From an uncultured Porphyromonadaceae bacterium (GTDB lineage: Bacteria; Bacteroidota; Bacteroidia; Bacteroidales; Muribaculaceae): a stretch of 64,000 bases of DNA. This document shows positions 57,052-64,000 of this stretch, piece by piece. A program made the position numbers and the translations under genes. Where the stretch lies: assembly GCA_900550395.1 (NCBI GenBank), contig URSD01000005.1, positions 18,453 through 82,452 of the forward strand, given 5' to 3'. Under the pieces are notes generated by a model. The model saw only the letters and a program-made list of their open reading frames with translations. It had not been told where the DNA came from and did no database searches. Positions within the stretch are counted from its first letter, which is position 1; each line of letters begins with the position of its first letter.

Positions 57052-57546
57052 CTACTGAACTTTTAGCTGAGTTTGGAACGGATTTTTGCGACCATGTCCG
57101 GCGCGTCTTTTGCAGCCGAGCATGTATTTTCGGCCATCCTTAAGAGTGACAAGAAAGCAGTCCGAGGCTTTCCCGTAATAAGCGAAATATTTCCCGAGGT
57201 CACGTTCTTGGAACCAGCCGTACCAACCGAACCATCCGCCGCTGCCGCAGATTCTGATCGCACCCATTGTCGGCTGGCACAACCTTACGTCGGCTATTTC
57301 CGCCAAGGGGATACTCTTTATCCGCAGAGAACGGTTTATATTCAAATCTTTGTCATCAACTGCGATTGACACCGGCATGTAGAATAATGCAGATAGCAAT
57401 AGGCTGATGATGACTATCCCGATAGTTATTATGGCCCACTTGTGCTCAGGTTGTTTCAGCGCGTATAGGAGGACTCCGCACATCAGTGCGGTTGACAGCG
57501 AAGAAATAATCCAGCAGTAGCTACTCAGTTCAACATTTCTTTTCAT
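57052..57546 (-). CDS. PH-domain-like membrane protein, C-terminus probably frameshifted
   Basis: A 164-residue protein with two N-terminal membrane helices (residues 10-30 and 38-60). A bacterial PH-like beta domain follows (VDDKDLNINRSLRIKSIPLAEIADVRL, DCFLVTLKDGRKYMLGCK). The last 20 residues after LGCK are basic and unlike the family. Reading the +1 alternative from the AAAA run (minus strand, 57108-57111) gives DAPDMVAKIRSKLS and a stop at 57063, the sort of ending such proteins have. A one-base insertion is therefore likely, in the strain or in the read. Confidence 0.75.
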   Translation of the reverse strand: MKRNVELSSYCWIISSLSTALMCGVLLYALKQPEHKWAIITIGIVIISLLLSALFYMPVSIAVDDKDLNINRSLRIKSIPLAEIADVRLCQPTMGAIRICGSGGWFGWYGWFQERDLGKYFAYYGKASDCFLVTLKDGRKYMLGCKRRAGHGRKNPFQTQLKVQ

Positions 57547-57565
57547 TCGTAAGGCGATTTATTAT

Positions 57566-58009
57566 TTATTCCTCCCCTCTCAACTTCCTCCTGGCCTTAA
57601 GATACTTGTTATACCTCTCCGCCATCCTCGCGTCGAAGCTGTAGAGGCGCAGCGCGTCCAGGTTATCCTCAAGGTCATGCAGCTTTACCATGCGCCCCAG
57701 CGGATTACGTCCGGCGCGTGCCACGAAGTCCTCGTAGCTTTCTCCCCCGCGTTTCGTCACGGACAGCACTCCGTCCACGATGTCCTGCGGGAACCCCTCG
57801 CCGAGTAGCTCGTCGGGCGTCACGCCGCAGTCCTCGATGGTGTCGTGCAGCAGTGCCACCATCTTCTCCTCCGGCGTGGCGCATCGCATCGCCACACGCA
57901 TGGGGTGCTGAAAATAAGCTTCACTTGCCTTGTCGCGCTGGCCGGCATGACGCGTCACGCATATATACGCAGCCTTGTCGAGCAGTTTTGCCGCCTCTTC
58001 TTTTGTCAT
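57566..58009 (-). CDS. HD-domain hydrolase, SpoT/MESH1-like
   Basis: A 147-residue single-domain protein with the HD layout: HAGQRDKASEAYFQHPMRVA near residue 20-40, the metal pair in ALLHDTIEDCGVT near residue 55, and VKLHDLEDNLDAL near residue 110. It resembles stand-alone (p)ppGpp hydrolases (small alarmone hydrolases) and lacks synthetase and regulatory domains. The start MTKEEAAKLLDKA is chosen, 1 bp after the stop of the upstream gene. It may be cotranscribed with the repeat protein. Confidence 0.85.
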   Translation of the reverse strand: MTKEEAAKLLDKAAYICVTRHAGQRDKASEAYFQHPMRVAMRCATPEEKMVALLHDTIEDCGVTPDELLGEGFPQDIVDGVLSVTKRGGESYEDFVARAGRNPLGRMVKLHDLEDNLDALRLYSFDARMAERYNKYLKARRKLRGEE

Positions 58010-58010
58010 A

Positions 58011-58580
58011 TCAGTGTCTGAGTTTTTGTCCCATGTAATATGTGTTCCAGTTGTCCGTCGCATAGCCGTTGCCACGGTTTTGGAATGAACCGGCCGACGC
58101 GTCCGCTATTTTTACGCCGTCGAAGTAAGCGTTCCAGTCGTCTTTGGCATACCCGTCGCCAAGCACCTGAAAGCTCGACGGCGATGCGTCGCTTATCTTG
58201 TCCGGCCCGAAGTAGACGGCGAAAGCATCCGCCGCGTACCAGTCGCCAAGCACCTTGAAAGAACTGACGGATGCGCCGGGTATCTTTTTCCCTTTGAAAT
58301 AAACGTTGAAACTGTCTTTTGCGTAATCCCACGACAGCACGGCGAACGACGATGCCGACGCGTCCCTGATTTTCTGCCCGAAATAGTACACGTTCCAGTC
58401 GTCGGCGGCGTATCCGTCGGGCAGAATCTTGAACGACAGCGGCGACGCGTCCTCTATCACGCGTCCCTCAAAATACACGGCGTCGGGTCCGACGAAGTAT
58501 GGGTTGAACCTGTGCCACTGTGCGTTAGCCACAATCGTGCAGCACGCTATGGCTGTCAGTAGGGCGAATATCTTTTTCAT
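58011..58580 (-). CDS. Exported DKNYY-type repeat protein
   Basis: A 189-residue protein with a signal peptide (residues 1-20). It then has about six repeats of 27-28 residues, each of the form VYF-G-KI-DASxSSFxVLGDGYAKDxWN, as in the DKNYY family. Repeats include DWNVYYFGQKIRDASASSF and DAFAVYFGPDKISDASPSSF. Such repeats form curved beta structures and are found in families carried near toxin-immunity and surface loci. Its partner is unknown. It lies in a run of minus-strand accessory genes. Confidence 0.85.
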   Translation of the reverse strand: MKKIFALLTAIACCTIVANAQWHRFNPYFVGPDAVYFEGRVIEDASPLSFKILPDGYAADDWNVYYFGQKIRDASASSFAVLSWDYAKDSFNVYFKGKKIPGASVSSFKVLGDWYAADAFAVYFGPDKISDASPSSFQVLGDGYAKDDWNAYFDGVKIADASAGSFQNRGNGYATDNWNTYYMGQKLRH

Positions 58581-58613
58581 GTACAAATATACGTATTTTT
58601 GCGACACATTGGC

Positions 58614-59267
58614 TCATGTTGACAGCACAATCGCGCGCACCGACGAAAAATCGCGGGCCCGCAGAGCTTCCGGCGCTATCAGGAAGTCCAGCACGCCGCA
58701 GTCCATGAAGTTGAGGTTGAAGTCCATCCCCGCGAAGGAGTCCACTTGCAGCAGTATTTCCCAGTCCTCGTATGGCGCGTCCCACGTCTCCCATTCCCGG
58801 TGGTCGGGACGGGCGAAGAGGGCGTGGTCGTCGCCGAGGGGTTCGTGCTCGCGCGTGAACGATATTTCCATCTCCTCGGGCGAGAGCTCCCGGTCGTCGT
58901 CATCCACCAGCACCACTTCCCTAAGCTCGGAGCAGTCTTCTATATATACCACTTTCACGGCCTCCGGCTCGCTGATGTAGCCGCCCACGCAGTCGGTTGC
59001 TGCGAAAAGTCCGAGATAATGGTCTATTTTTGCGAAGAACAGCAGCAATCCTTTCGCGGGCAGCGGATTGCCGTCCTTGCCGCAGAATTCGGCAAGGGCG
59101 CCCAGATTGATCTGGCATACGAATACGTAGGGATACTCGTCCCCCTCGTCGTCTATATACGTGGGGTAGGGCATGCCCTCGGGTAGCGCCGGATTGCCCC
59201 AGAAGCGCGATGCCTCCGCGGGCAGTTCCTCGAACGGTTTGGAAAGTTTCAGATATACGGGTTTCAT
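58614..59267 (-). CDS. DUF1963 (YwqG-like) family protein
   Basis: A 217-residue cytoplasmic protein. FWGNPALPEGMPYP, PYVFVCQINLGALAEFC, GLLLFFAKIDHYLG and the C-terminal EILLQVDS...MDFNLNFMDCGVLDFLI pattern match the DUF1963 (YwqG) type. Members often occur next to polymorphic toxin or immunity genes, but no biochemical role is settled. It starts 3 bp after the stop of the internally duplicated protein gene. Confidence 0.85.
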   Translation of the reverse strand: MKPVYLKLSKPFEELPAEASRFWGNPALPEGMPYPTYIDDEGDEYPYVFVCQINLGALAEFCGKDGNPLPAKGLLLFFAKIDHYLGLFAATDCVGGYISEPEAVKVVYIEDCSELREVVLVDDDDRELSPEEMEISFTREHEPLGDDHALFARPDHREWETWDAPYEDWEILLQVDSFAGMDFNLNFMDCGVLDFLIAPEALRARDFSSVRAIVLST

Positions 59268-59270
59268 ATG

Positions 59271-60479
59271 TCAGTCTTCTTCAATGCAGTTTTCGGGTTC
59301 CCATATCATGTCCATTATGACGTGGGCGTCATCGTTGCCTTCCTCCACTGCCGACATCAGCAGGTCGAAGTAACGGTCCATATCGGTCATGAACTCCGTC
59401 GGGTCGTTATAGTCGGCAGCAGCTTTCAGAAAGCGCCACCCGTTCTCATTGTCCGGTGCAAGGGCGCCTCTCTCAATTCCTTCAAGCATAATCTCGCGGA
59501 AAAGCTCCGGCCGCGTTATTATGCCGGCGCTCCAGTTGTCCGACGAGGCTAAATGCGCTTTCAGAGGATAGAACTCCGTTTCTCCCGCGGCTATGAATCC
59601 GTCGAGCAGCGCGAGCGCTTCTTTTTTCTTTTCGTCAAGCTTCGCCGAAAATATCCCTGCCTCATGCGCATTGCCGATTACTGTCACAAGTCGGTAGAAC
59701 GGTGCGTGGGCCTCTCTTTGTGCATGCGCGCGCATCTGTTCGCGCACTGTCTGCGCCTCCTCGTTGTCCTTGTCGGCCTCCGCCGCTTCAAGCAGACGGA
59801 GAAACCGACTGCTGTCGGCCATGAACTCCATCGGGTTGTTGTTCATGGCCGCATAGCTCGTCCACGACCATCCCTCGTGGCGGTCGGGAGCTAAGGCGCC
59901 TTTCTCGACGCCCTCAAGAAATATTTTCCGGAAGAGCTCCGGACGCACTATGGTGTCTGCGCACCAGTTGTCCGCTGCTGAAAGCAGTGCCTTCAGCGGA
60001 TAGAGGCCTGTGTTGCCGAGGGCGATAAGCGTGTCGATGTTTTCTAATACCGCCTGCTCCCGGGCTGCGGTCGCGGGGCATTTTTCCCCGTCGCAGCCGT
60101 CGTGCTCGGCGCTTATCTCCATCAGCGCGCCTATTGTGATGTCGAAGAGTGTCCGCGATGTGTATTTCACGGAAATCTGTAGCTCGTCACGCAGATATGG
60201 ATTGGGCAGCAGCACGCGCCGGCCCTTCACTTCGCCGTTGGCCTCTACGGTGATGAATTCTCCGTCGCACTCAAGTGTGACGCTGTCCGGGCTGATTTCC
60301 AGCACTCTGATACTGTGTACGTCGGGGTCGTCCGGCTCTATGCGGTCGCCGGGTTTAAGCTCCGTGGCGTCAACTGTGGCCGAGTGCTCGTAGCGGTTGT
60401 TTATGCCCATGTCGCACGTGTAGTGTGTGGCCGTTACCGTCACCACCCGTTTCGGAATATCGTTTTCCATAGCCGTCAT
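59271..60479 (-). CDS. Unknown protein with an internal duplication
   Basis: A 402-residue soluble protein. Residues 1-105 are beta-rich (VTVTATHYTCDMGINNRYEH, ISPDSVTLECDGEFITVEA). The rest has two similar helical units of about 100 residues: GLYPLKALLSAADNWCADTI...RPELFRKIFLEGVEKGALAP and EFYPLKAHLASSDNWSAGII...RPELFREIMLEGIERGALAP. Each is followed by a W-containing segment and (E)FM(A/T)D. Not recognised. An alternative start, MENDIPKRV, is three codons downstream. It abuts the next gene (TGAATG), so these genes are cotranscribed. Confidence 0.8.
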   Translation of the reverse strand: MTAMENDIPKRVVTVTATHYTCDMGINNRYEHSATVDATELKPGDRIEPDDPDVHSIRVLEISPDSVTLECDGEFITVEANGEVKGRRVLLPNPYLRDELQISVKYTSRTLFDITIGALMEISAEHDGCDGEKCPATAAREQAVLENIDTLIALGNTGLYPLKALLSAADNWCADTIVRPELFRKIFLEGVEKGALAPDRHEGWSWTSYAAMNNNPMEFMADSSRFLRLLEAAEADKDNEEAQTVREQMRAHAQREAHAPFYRLVTVIGNAHEAGIFSAKLDEKKKEALALLDGFIAAGETEFYPLKAHLASSDNWSAGIITRPELFREIMLEGIERGALAPDNENGWRFLKAAADYNDPTEFMTDMDRYFDLLMSAVEEGNDDAHVIMDMIWEPENCIEED

Positions 60480-61046
60480 TCAGTCAAACATTACGCGTGG
60501 ATTCATTGCTGCCGGCGAGTTCCACTCTATGCCGCGTTCGGCCAGTGCCGACCTCTTGGCCGCCCAGTAGCCGAAACAGAAGCCCATGCCGCGCGGTGCG
60601 CCTTTCAGCTCTTTGCTCACCTCTGCCTCTACTTCGGGAAGTACGGCCTCGTATTCGGCTGTGCGCTCCACGGGGTCGAATTTCAGCAGGCGCCGGTAGC
60701 GCTTGCAGTATTCCTCCATCGGCATCGACGGGTCTGTGTAGTCGCGCAGCTTTTGCAGCTCTGCAAAGTTGTGTTCGTCCTGAGGGGAAAGCAAGGCGAT
60801 ATACTCGCGCACTTCGATGCAGAATCTCGCCGACTCCGTTTCCTCCATCTGGTCGAGCATCTGCGAGAGCAGTTCGGCTTTTTTCTCGGGCGAGTCGTAT
60901 TCGCCGGGCAGCGTGTCGGGCAGTTGCTTCATGATTCCGAATGCTTCCTTGCCCAGTGCGATGTTCTTCCACTGGCAGCCCATTGTCTGCCGGTTTTTCA
61001 CCATTTCTTTAAAGATAGAGGCGAGCTTGTGTACTGAGTGATTCAT
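60480..61046 (-). CDS. Unknown cytoplasmic protein
   Basis: A 188-residue, mainly helical protein starting MNHSVHKLASIFKEM. It has EVREYIALLSPQDEHNFAEL near the middle and GAPRGMGFCFGYWAAKRSAL near the end. No family is recognised. It is the first gene of the minus-strand run 57566-61046 and follows the -7 box at 61071. The frame stays open far upstream, but that part covers the promoter and the divergent leader and is not likely coding. Confidence 0.7.
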   Translation of the reverse strand: MNHSVHKLASIFKEMVKNRQTMGCQWKNIALGKEAFGIMKQLPDTLPGEYDSPEKKAELLSQMLDQMEETESARFCIEVREYIALLSPQDEHNFAELQKLRDYTDPSMPMEEYCKRYRRLLKFDPVERTAEYEAVLPEVEAEVSKELKGAPRGMGFCFGYWAAKRSALAERGIEWNSPAAMNPRVMFD

Positions 61047-61070
61047 GGTTATTTCTGTTATGTGGATTCG

Positions 61071-61078
61071 CAAAGATA
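61071..61078 (-). promoter_or_regulatory. Promoter -7 element of the minus-strand accessory run
   Basis: Minus strand TATCTTTG, 24 bp before the start codon at 61046; the -33 box is not clear. Confidence 0.55.
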
Positions 61079-61117
61079 CGAAAAGAATTATGGCTGCAAA
61101 ATTTTTTGGCCCGAAAA

Positions 61118-61149
61118 TTTGTCGGATTAAAATCCGTTCGCTATCTTTG
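61118..61149 (+). promoter_or_regulatory. Promoter of the AAA+ gene leader
   Basis: TTTG (61118-61121), 20-nt spacer, TATCTTTG (61142-61149), a full consensus. The start of transcription should be near 61156, about 340 nt before the AAA+ start codon. Confidence 0.85.
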
Positions 61150-61155
61150 CGGCAC

Positions 61156-61496
61156 AATGGGACTCTTATGCCCCGCGATTTTACTACTAAAGGATATCTA
61201 TCCGAAGCTATGAAGCAACTACATCTCACAGACTGCAAGTTCGGCGGTGCTGCCCCTCCGGGTAGCGCGGAGATGAGGTGCGCATAGTAGTTTTCACCAA
61301 CATTTTTCAACCGCAGAAATGCCCCGGACAGCCCGTGGTGCGTCTTGTCGTACGCATCCCTGGCCCCGTCCGGTGCGGGAGCACATTGACATGTTGGTAA
61401 TGGCTCCGGAGGAAGGCCTCCGGTTATGAATTTTCCTGATTTATTAATTGCGGAGAGGCTTCTGGGCTTCTCCGCCCTAATCCTAAGTAGTAAAAT
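61156..61496 (+). ncRNA. Long structured 5' leader of the AAA+ gene (unknown type)
   Basis: About 340 nt between the promoter and the AAA+ start. Three hairpins are visible: a long bulged one with outer stem CCGGAC (61324-61329) / GTCCGG (61368-61373) and inner stem GGTGCGT / ACGCATC, one at CCGGAGG (61406-61412) / CCTCCGG (61417-61423), and one at GCGGAGA (61450-61456) / TCTCCGC (61469-61475). Two short frames start near its 5' end: an 18-residue one at 61157-61213 and a 39-residue one at 61168-61287. It could be a cis-regulatory RNA or hold a leader peptide. No known riboswitch was recognised. Confidence 0.45.
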
Positions 61497-63383
61497 ATGA
61501 AAAATAAATCCCCACTCAATATCAACGAGGTGCTTTTCAGCGCCTACACCGTCGCCGAGAAAGAAGAACTCGGCGATTCCCTTTTTCTGCTTGACTTCGA
61601 CAAGCGCCGCGACTTCCTCCTCGACTCCGATTTCGCCGGCGTGGCCGTGCGACTGGTTTTCTGTAACGAACGGCTCGCCGACGCCGTTCCCCGCGGTCTG
61701 CGCCGCAGTGTCGAGGCGGTGCTCGTGGACGCTACCGAGCGCTGCGAGGTGGCTGTGCGCACCCTGCGGGTCGCTATCGCCCGCGACGAGTATGTCCGCA
61801 TCCTCTACGCCGACTTCCCGCAGCCGGAGCTTGGCTTCCGCAGCGGCCACACATATCGGCTCGTCGTGCGCGACAGCCGCGCGGGCCTCACCCTCGGCGA
61901 GTTCGTGTTCCATGCTTTCGGCCGCGACGAACTCGGCCATCCCTCGGGGTGGTACACCGTCGACTCGGCCGGAATCCGCCCCGACTGGGAGGACAACCTC
62001 TACAAGACTGTCGATGCCCGGAACGACGGCTTATATCATGCGCGTTTCTGCCTCTCGCACAATTTCGGCAGACTCGTGCCGCCCATACTGCCGGAGGTGG
62101 AGATACGCATCCACTACGCCGACGGACGTACACCTCACGTGCGCTTCATTGAACCGCGTTGCGCCGACTTCGACAGCAATATCTATTATGCCGAGATTCC
62201 GTTCCTTCCCGGCTCGGCCCCTGATGGCGCGCACTATGCCGAACTGCTGTGCATGCAGTATCCCCTCGGCGGATTCGTTTTCGCCACGAACGCTGCGTCT
62301 GCGCCGGGCGACTGGTTCGGCGACGGTGTTGCGCCTCTCGGCGAATATTCCCCGCAAGCCGCAGCGGAGCGACTTGCCGACGCATTGCCCGATGCTCCCC
62401 TGGCCGACGTCGAAGATTTCGATGCCCTCCTTGACAGTTTCATCGCTTCGGAGACTGCCGAGCTCGGCTCCGGCGGTGAGGACGCGGACGAAGAAGATGC
62501 TGACACGGCGGCCGAAGAACCTGCCGACCGTCCGCTGCTGCCCTCGCTCGAGCATCTCACGGGGTTGCGCGCTGTGAAGGAGAAACTCACGGTCTACGAA
62601 CGTGTGGTGCGCTTCAACCGTATGCGCTCGGCCATGAATCTGCCTGTGGCTTCGGCGCCGCTTCATGCCATGTTTCTCGGCTCGCCGGGCACCGGCAAAA
62701 CCACGGTGGCTAAACTCATGGGCGCGATGCTCCATCGTGCCGGACTCCTGTCGAAGGGCCACGTCGTTGTGCGCGAACGTGCCACGCTCCTCGGCCGCAA
62801 CTACAACTCCGAGTCGGAGAATACCCTTGAGGCCATCGAAGCCGCGCAGGGAGGCATTCTGCTAATCGACGAGGCATACCAGCTATATCAGCCGGACGAC
62901 CCACGCGACCCTGGCAAGTTCGTGATAGAGACCCTGCTGACTGCCCTGGCCGACGAGTCCCGCCGCGACTGGATGCTAGTCCTCGCCGGCTATCCCGACG
63001 AGACAAGGCGCCTCTACGAGATGAATCCCGGATTCCGTTCGCGCATCCCCGACTCTAATGTCTACGTGTTCGACGATTTCACCGAGCCGGAACTGCTGGA
63101 GATTGCAGAGAAGTATTTCTCCCGCAATATGTACACGCTCGCTCCCGACGCTCGCCGTGCGCTGGCCGTTCGCCTGAACGCTGACTATTGCGCCCGCGAA
63201 CGCAACTTCGGCAACGCCCGGCACGTCATCAACCTCATCCAGACCGAGATCATTCCCGCAATGGCCGTAAGAGTAACCTCGTCCTGCGACGGCGCCGACC
63301 TCACGGAAATACAGCCCTCCGACATCCCTATGCCTCAGGCTCGTCCCGCCGAGACACGCCGCCGCGTCGGCTTCTCCGTGTAA
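61497..63383 (+). CDS. CbxX/CfxQ (SpoVK)-type AAA+ ATPase with unrecognised N-terminal half
   Basis: A 628-residue protein. Residues 1-270 are beta-rich (RSGHTYRLVVRDSRAGLTLG, LPEVEIRIHYADGRTPHVRF) and match no family known to me. An acidic Ala/Glu/Asp linker (about residues 305-345) leads to an AAA+ domain with LEHLTGLRAVKEKL, Walker A FLGSPGTGKTTVAKL, the pore-like segment ERATLLGRNYNSESENT, Walker B GGILLIDEAYQL, and MNPGFRSRIPDSNVYVFDDF with the arginine finger. CbxX-type ATPases remodel protein complexes. It stands alone with a small downstream gene and a long leader. The target is unknown. Confidence 0.88.
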   Translation: MKNKSPLNINEVLFSAYTVAEKEELGDSLFLLDFDKRRDFLLDSDFAGVAVRLVFCNERLADAVPRGLRRSVEAVLVDATERCEVAVRTLRVAIARDEYVRILYADFPQPELGFRSGHTYRLVVRDSRAGLTLGEFVFHAFGRDELGHPSGWYTVDSAGIRPDWEDNLYKTVDARNDGLYHARFCLSHNFGRLVPPILPEVEIRIHYADGRTPHVRFIEPRCADFDSNIYYAEIPFLPGSAPDGAHYAELLCMQYPLGGFVFATNAASAPGDWFGDGVAPLGEYSPQAAAERLADALPDAPLADVEDFDALLDSFIASETAELGSGGEDADEEDADTAAEEPADRPLLPSLEHLTGLRAVKEKLTVYERVVRFNRMRSAMNLPVASAPLHAMFLGSPGTGKTTVAKLMGAMLHRAGLLSKGHVVVRERATLLGRNYNSESENTLEAIEAAQGGILLIDEAYQLYQPDDPRDPGKFVIETLLTALADESRRDWMLVLAGYPDETRRLYEMNPGFRSRIPDSNVYVFDDFTEPELLEIAEKYFSRNMYTLAPDARRALAVRLNADYCARERNFGNARHVINLIQTEIIPAMAVRVTSSCDGADLTEIQPSDIPMPQARPAETRRRVGFSV

Positions 63384-63411
63384 TTGTAAAACATTTGATT
63401 TAAAGATAGAT

Positions 63412-63789
63412 ATGGAAAATAGGAACTCTCATATATGCCACGTCATGTGTAGCGACGAGGACCGCACCGCCGTGGAGGACCTGATCGTCTACATCAACAT
63501 GCGCAAGGAACTGGTCGTGCGCCTCGACCATACCGACTACGAGAGCGCGCGCCGCAACCGATCCACATTGGCCGTCGTGCCCGACGATGACACCTCGCGC
63601 CTCGCCGAACGCCTGGATGTCACGCTCTCCGAACTGCCCGACTGTATCGGCGAGTGCATGGACCGGTGGACGCACATCGTCAATCCCGGCTTCCGCCACG
63701 TCCGCAACTGCTTTAAGGAAATCACCGAGTGCCTCCTCGACGAAGGCTGCCGCTTCCGCATCCACCCCCACTCGCGTCGTCTGTCTTAG
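63412..63789 (+). CDS. Small unknown protein downstream of the AAA+ gene
   Basis: A 125-residue soluble protein starting MENRNSHICHVMCSDED, rich in Arg, Asp and His, with five to six Cys (ICHVMC, DCIGEC, NCFKEITEC, GC). The Cys spacing could bind metal, but no zinc motif is certain. It begins 28 bp after the AAA+ gene and is probably cotranscribed. No family is recognised. Confidence 0.65.
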   Translation: MENRNSHICHVMCSDEDRTAVEDLIVYINMRKELVVRLDHTDYESARRNRSTLAVVPDDDTSRLAERLDVTLSELPDCIGECMDRWTHIVNPGFRHVRNCFKEITECLLDEGCRFRIHPHSRRLS

Positions 63790-63853
63790 CTCGTAAAGCT
63801 TGCGCCGGTGACGGTATATAAGACTTATAAGATTTATAAGACTTAAAGGACAA

Positions 63854-63895
63854 TTTTCTCGCCAAATGCAAATTTTTTCTCGCTAAATGTAAATT
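63854..63895. repeat. Short tandem repeat, 21-nt unit, two copies
   Basis: Two units of TTTTCTCGC(C/T)AAATG(C/T)AAATT differing at two C/T positions, followed by the start of a third. It lies in the AT-rich end of the window (63790-64000), which holds no convincing gene. Confidence 0.8.
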
Positions 63896-63944
63896 TTTTC
63901 TTCCTATCCCACAATGAGTTATTCTCGATTTTAACATTTATTAG

Positions 63945-63979
63945 CTATGAAATGAACCGGGGGGTGGTTCATTTCATAG
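63945..63979. repeat. Perfect 14-bp inverted repeat with 7-nt loop
   Basis: CTATGAAATGAACC (63945-63958) / GGTTCATTTCATAG (63966-63979) with a GGGGGGT loop. It could be a terminator, an operator or the edge of an element continuing beyond the window. No T run follows, so termination is not certain. Confidence 0.75.
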
Positions 63980-64000
63980 TTCCAAGGGGTATTTCGTGTT

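Noticed and set aside
61047..61940. Upstream extension of the minus-strand unknown gene to a 486-residue protein
   Set aside because: The extension crosses a promoter on each strand and the start of the AAA+ gene, and its sequence lacks protein-like patterns; the start at 61046 after a -7 box is better.

Overview
This 64 kb window is a chromosomal segment of a Bacteroidales bacterium, most likely Muribaculaceae or a close relative. The evidence is promoters of the TTTG-N19/20-TAnnTTTG type, typical Bacteroidetes families (DUF4954, DUF4827, DUF4491, DUF2851, DUF1460, BlaI/M56 pairs), the gene contexts, and a fairly high GC content. The genus assignment is inference. No rRNA, CRISPR array or intact insertion sequence was seen.

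Layout. (1) Positions 1-13.7 kb, minus strand: one long polysaccharide (capsule or exopolysaccharide) operon. It reads phosphatase (CpsB/YwqE type), Wza-like export lipoprotein, Wzc-like tyrosine kinase, GT32, an EpsG-like polymerase, then a run of GT2 and GT4 glycosyltransferases. Four neighbouring GT4 genes are clear paralogues. The operon runs off the left edge inside a GT2 gene. (2) 14.0-19.8 kb, plus strand: mreB-mreC-mreD-mrdA-rodA, the cell-elongation cluster. (3) 19.8-24.1 kb: an ECF sigma factor with a putative membrane partner, a lipoprotein, PlsC, and a carboxylesterase-fold lipoprotein without its catalytic Ser and His. (4) 24.1-29.4 kb: tRNA-Met, a Tat-exported dipeptide epimerase, a transglutaminase/NlpC-P60 fusion protein (peptidoglycan peptide recovery), a CBM9-like protein and a LysE-type exporter. 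(5) 29.5-36.2 kb: two BlaI/M56 (BlaR1-like) regulatory pairs around flavodoxin and a DUF4954 protein. Both promoters carry the same AACTA-N6-TAGTT operators. (6) 36.2-45.2 kb: NrnA-type phosphoesterase, DUF4827, GlmM-type mutase, DUF4491, DUF2851, RpiB, a secreted two-domain protein, a DUF1460 protein, and a nagB gene interrupted by an in-frame amber codon. (7) 45.4-51.3 kb: a MacAB-TolC-like efflux operon (separate ATPase, two FtsX-type permeases, membrane fusion protein, TolC) behind a leader with an intrinsic terminator. (8) 51.3-55.1 kb: OmpA-like protein, EamA transporter, biotin-dependent carboxyltransferase.

(9) 55.3-64 kb is an accessory region. It starts at tRNA-Ser(GGA), whose 3' end is duplicated 103 bp downstream in the manner of an integration site. 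An MntA/HepT toxin-antitoxin pair follows, then a secreted protein of unknown function, a PH-like membrane protein with a likely C-terminal frameshift, and an HD hydrolase. After these come a DKNYY-repeat protein, a DUF1963 protein, a protein with an internal duplication, and another unknown. Last is a CbxX-type AAA+ ATPase with an unrecognised N-terminal half, preceded by a leader of about 340 nt that can form several hairpins, and followed by a small unknown gene. This last block is the best candidate for something undescribed.

In Bacteroidales, Shine-Dalgarno signals are weak. Starts were therefore chosen from family N-termini, gene spacing and promoter position. All function calls rest on motifs read by eye; no search was run.
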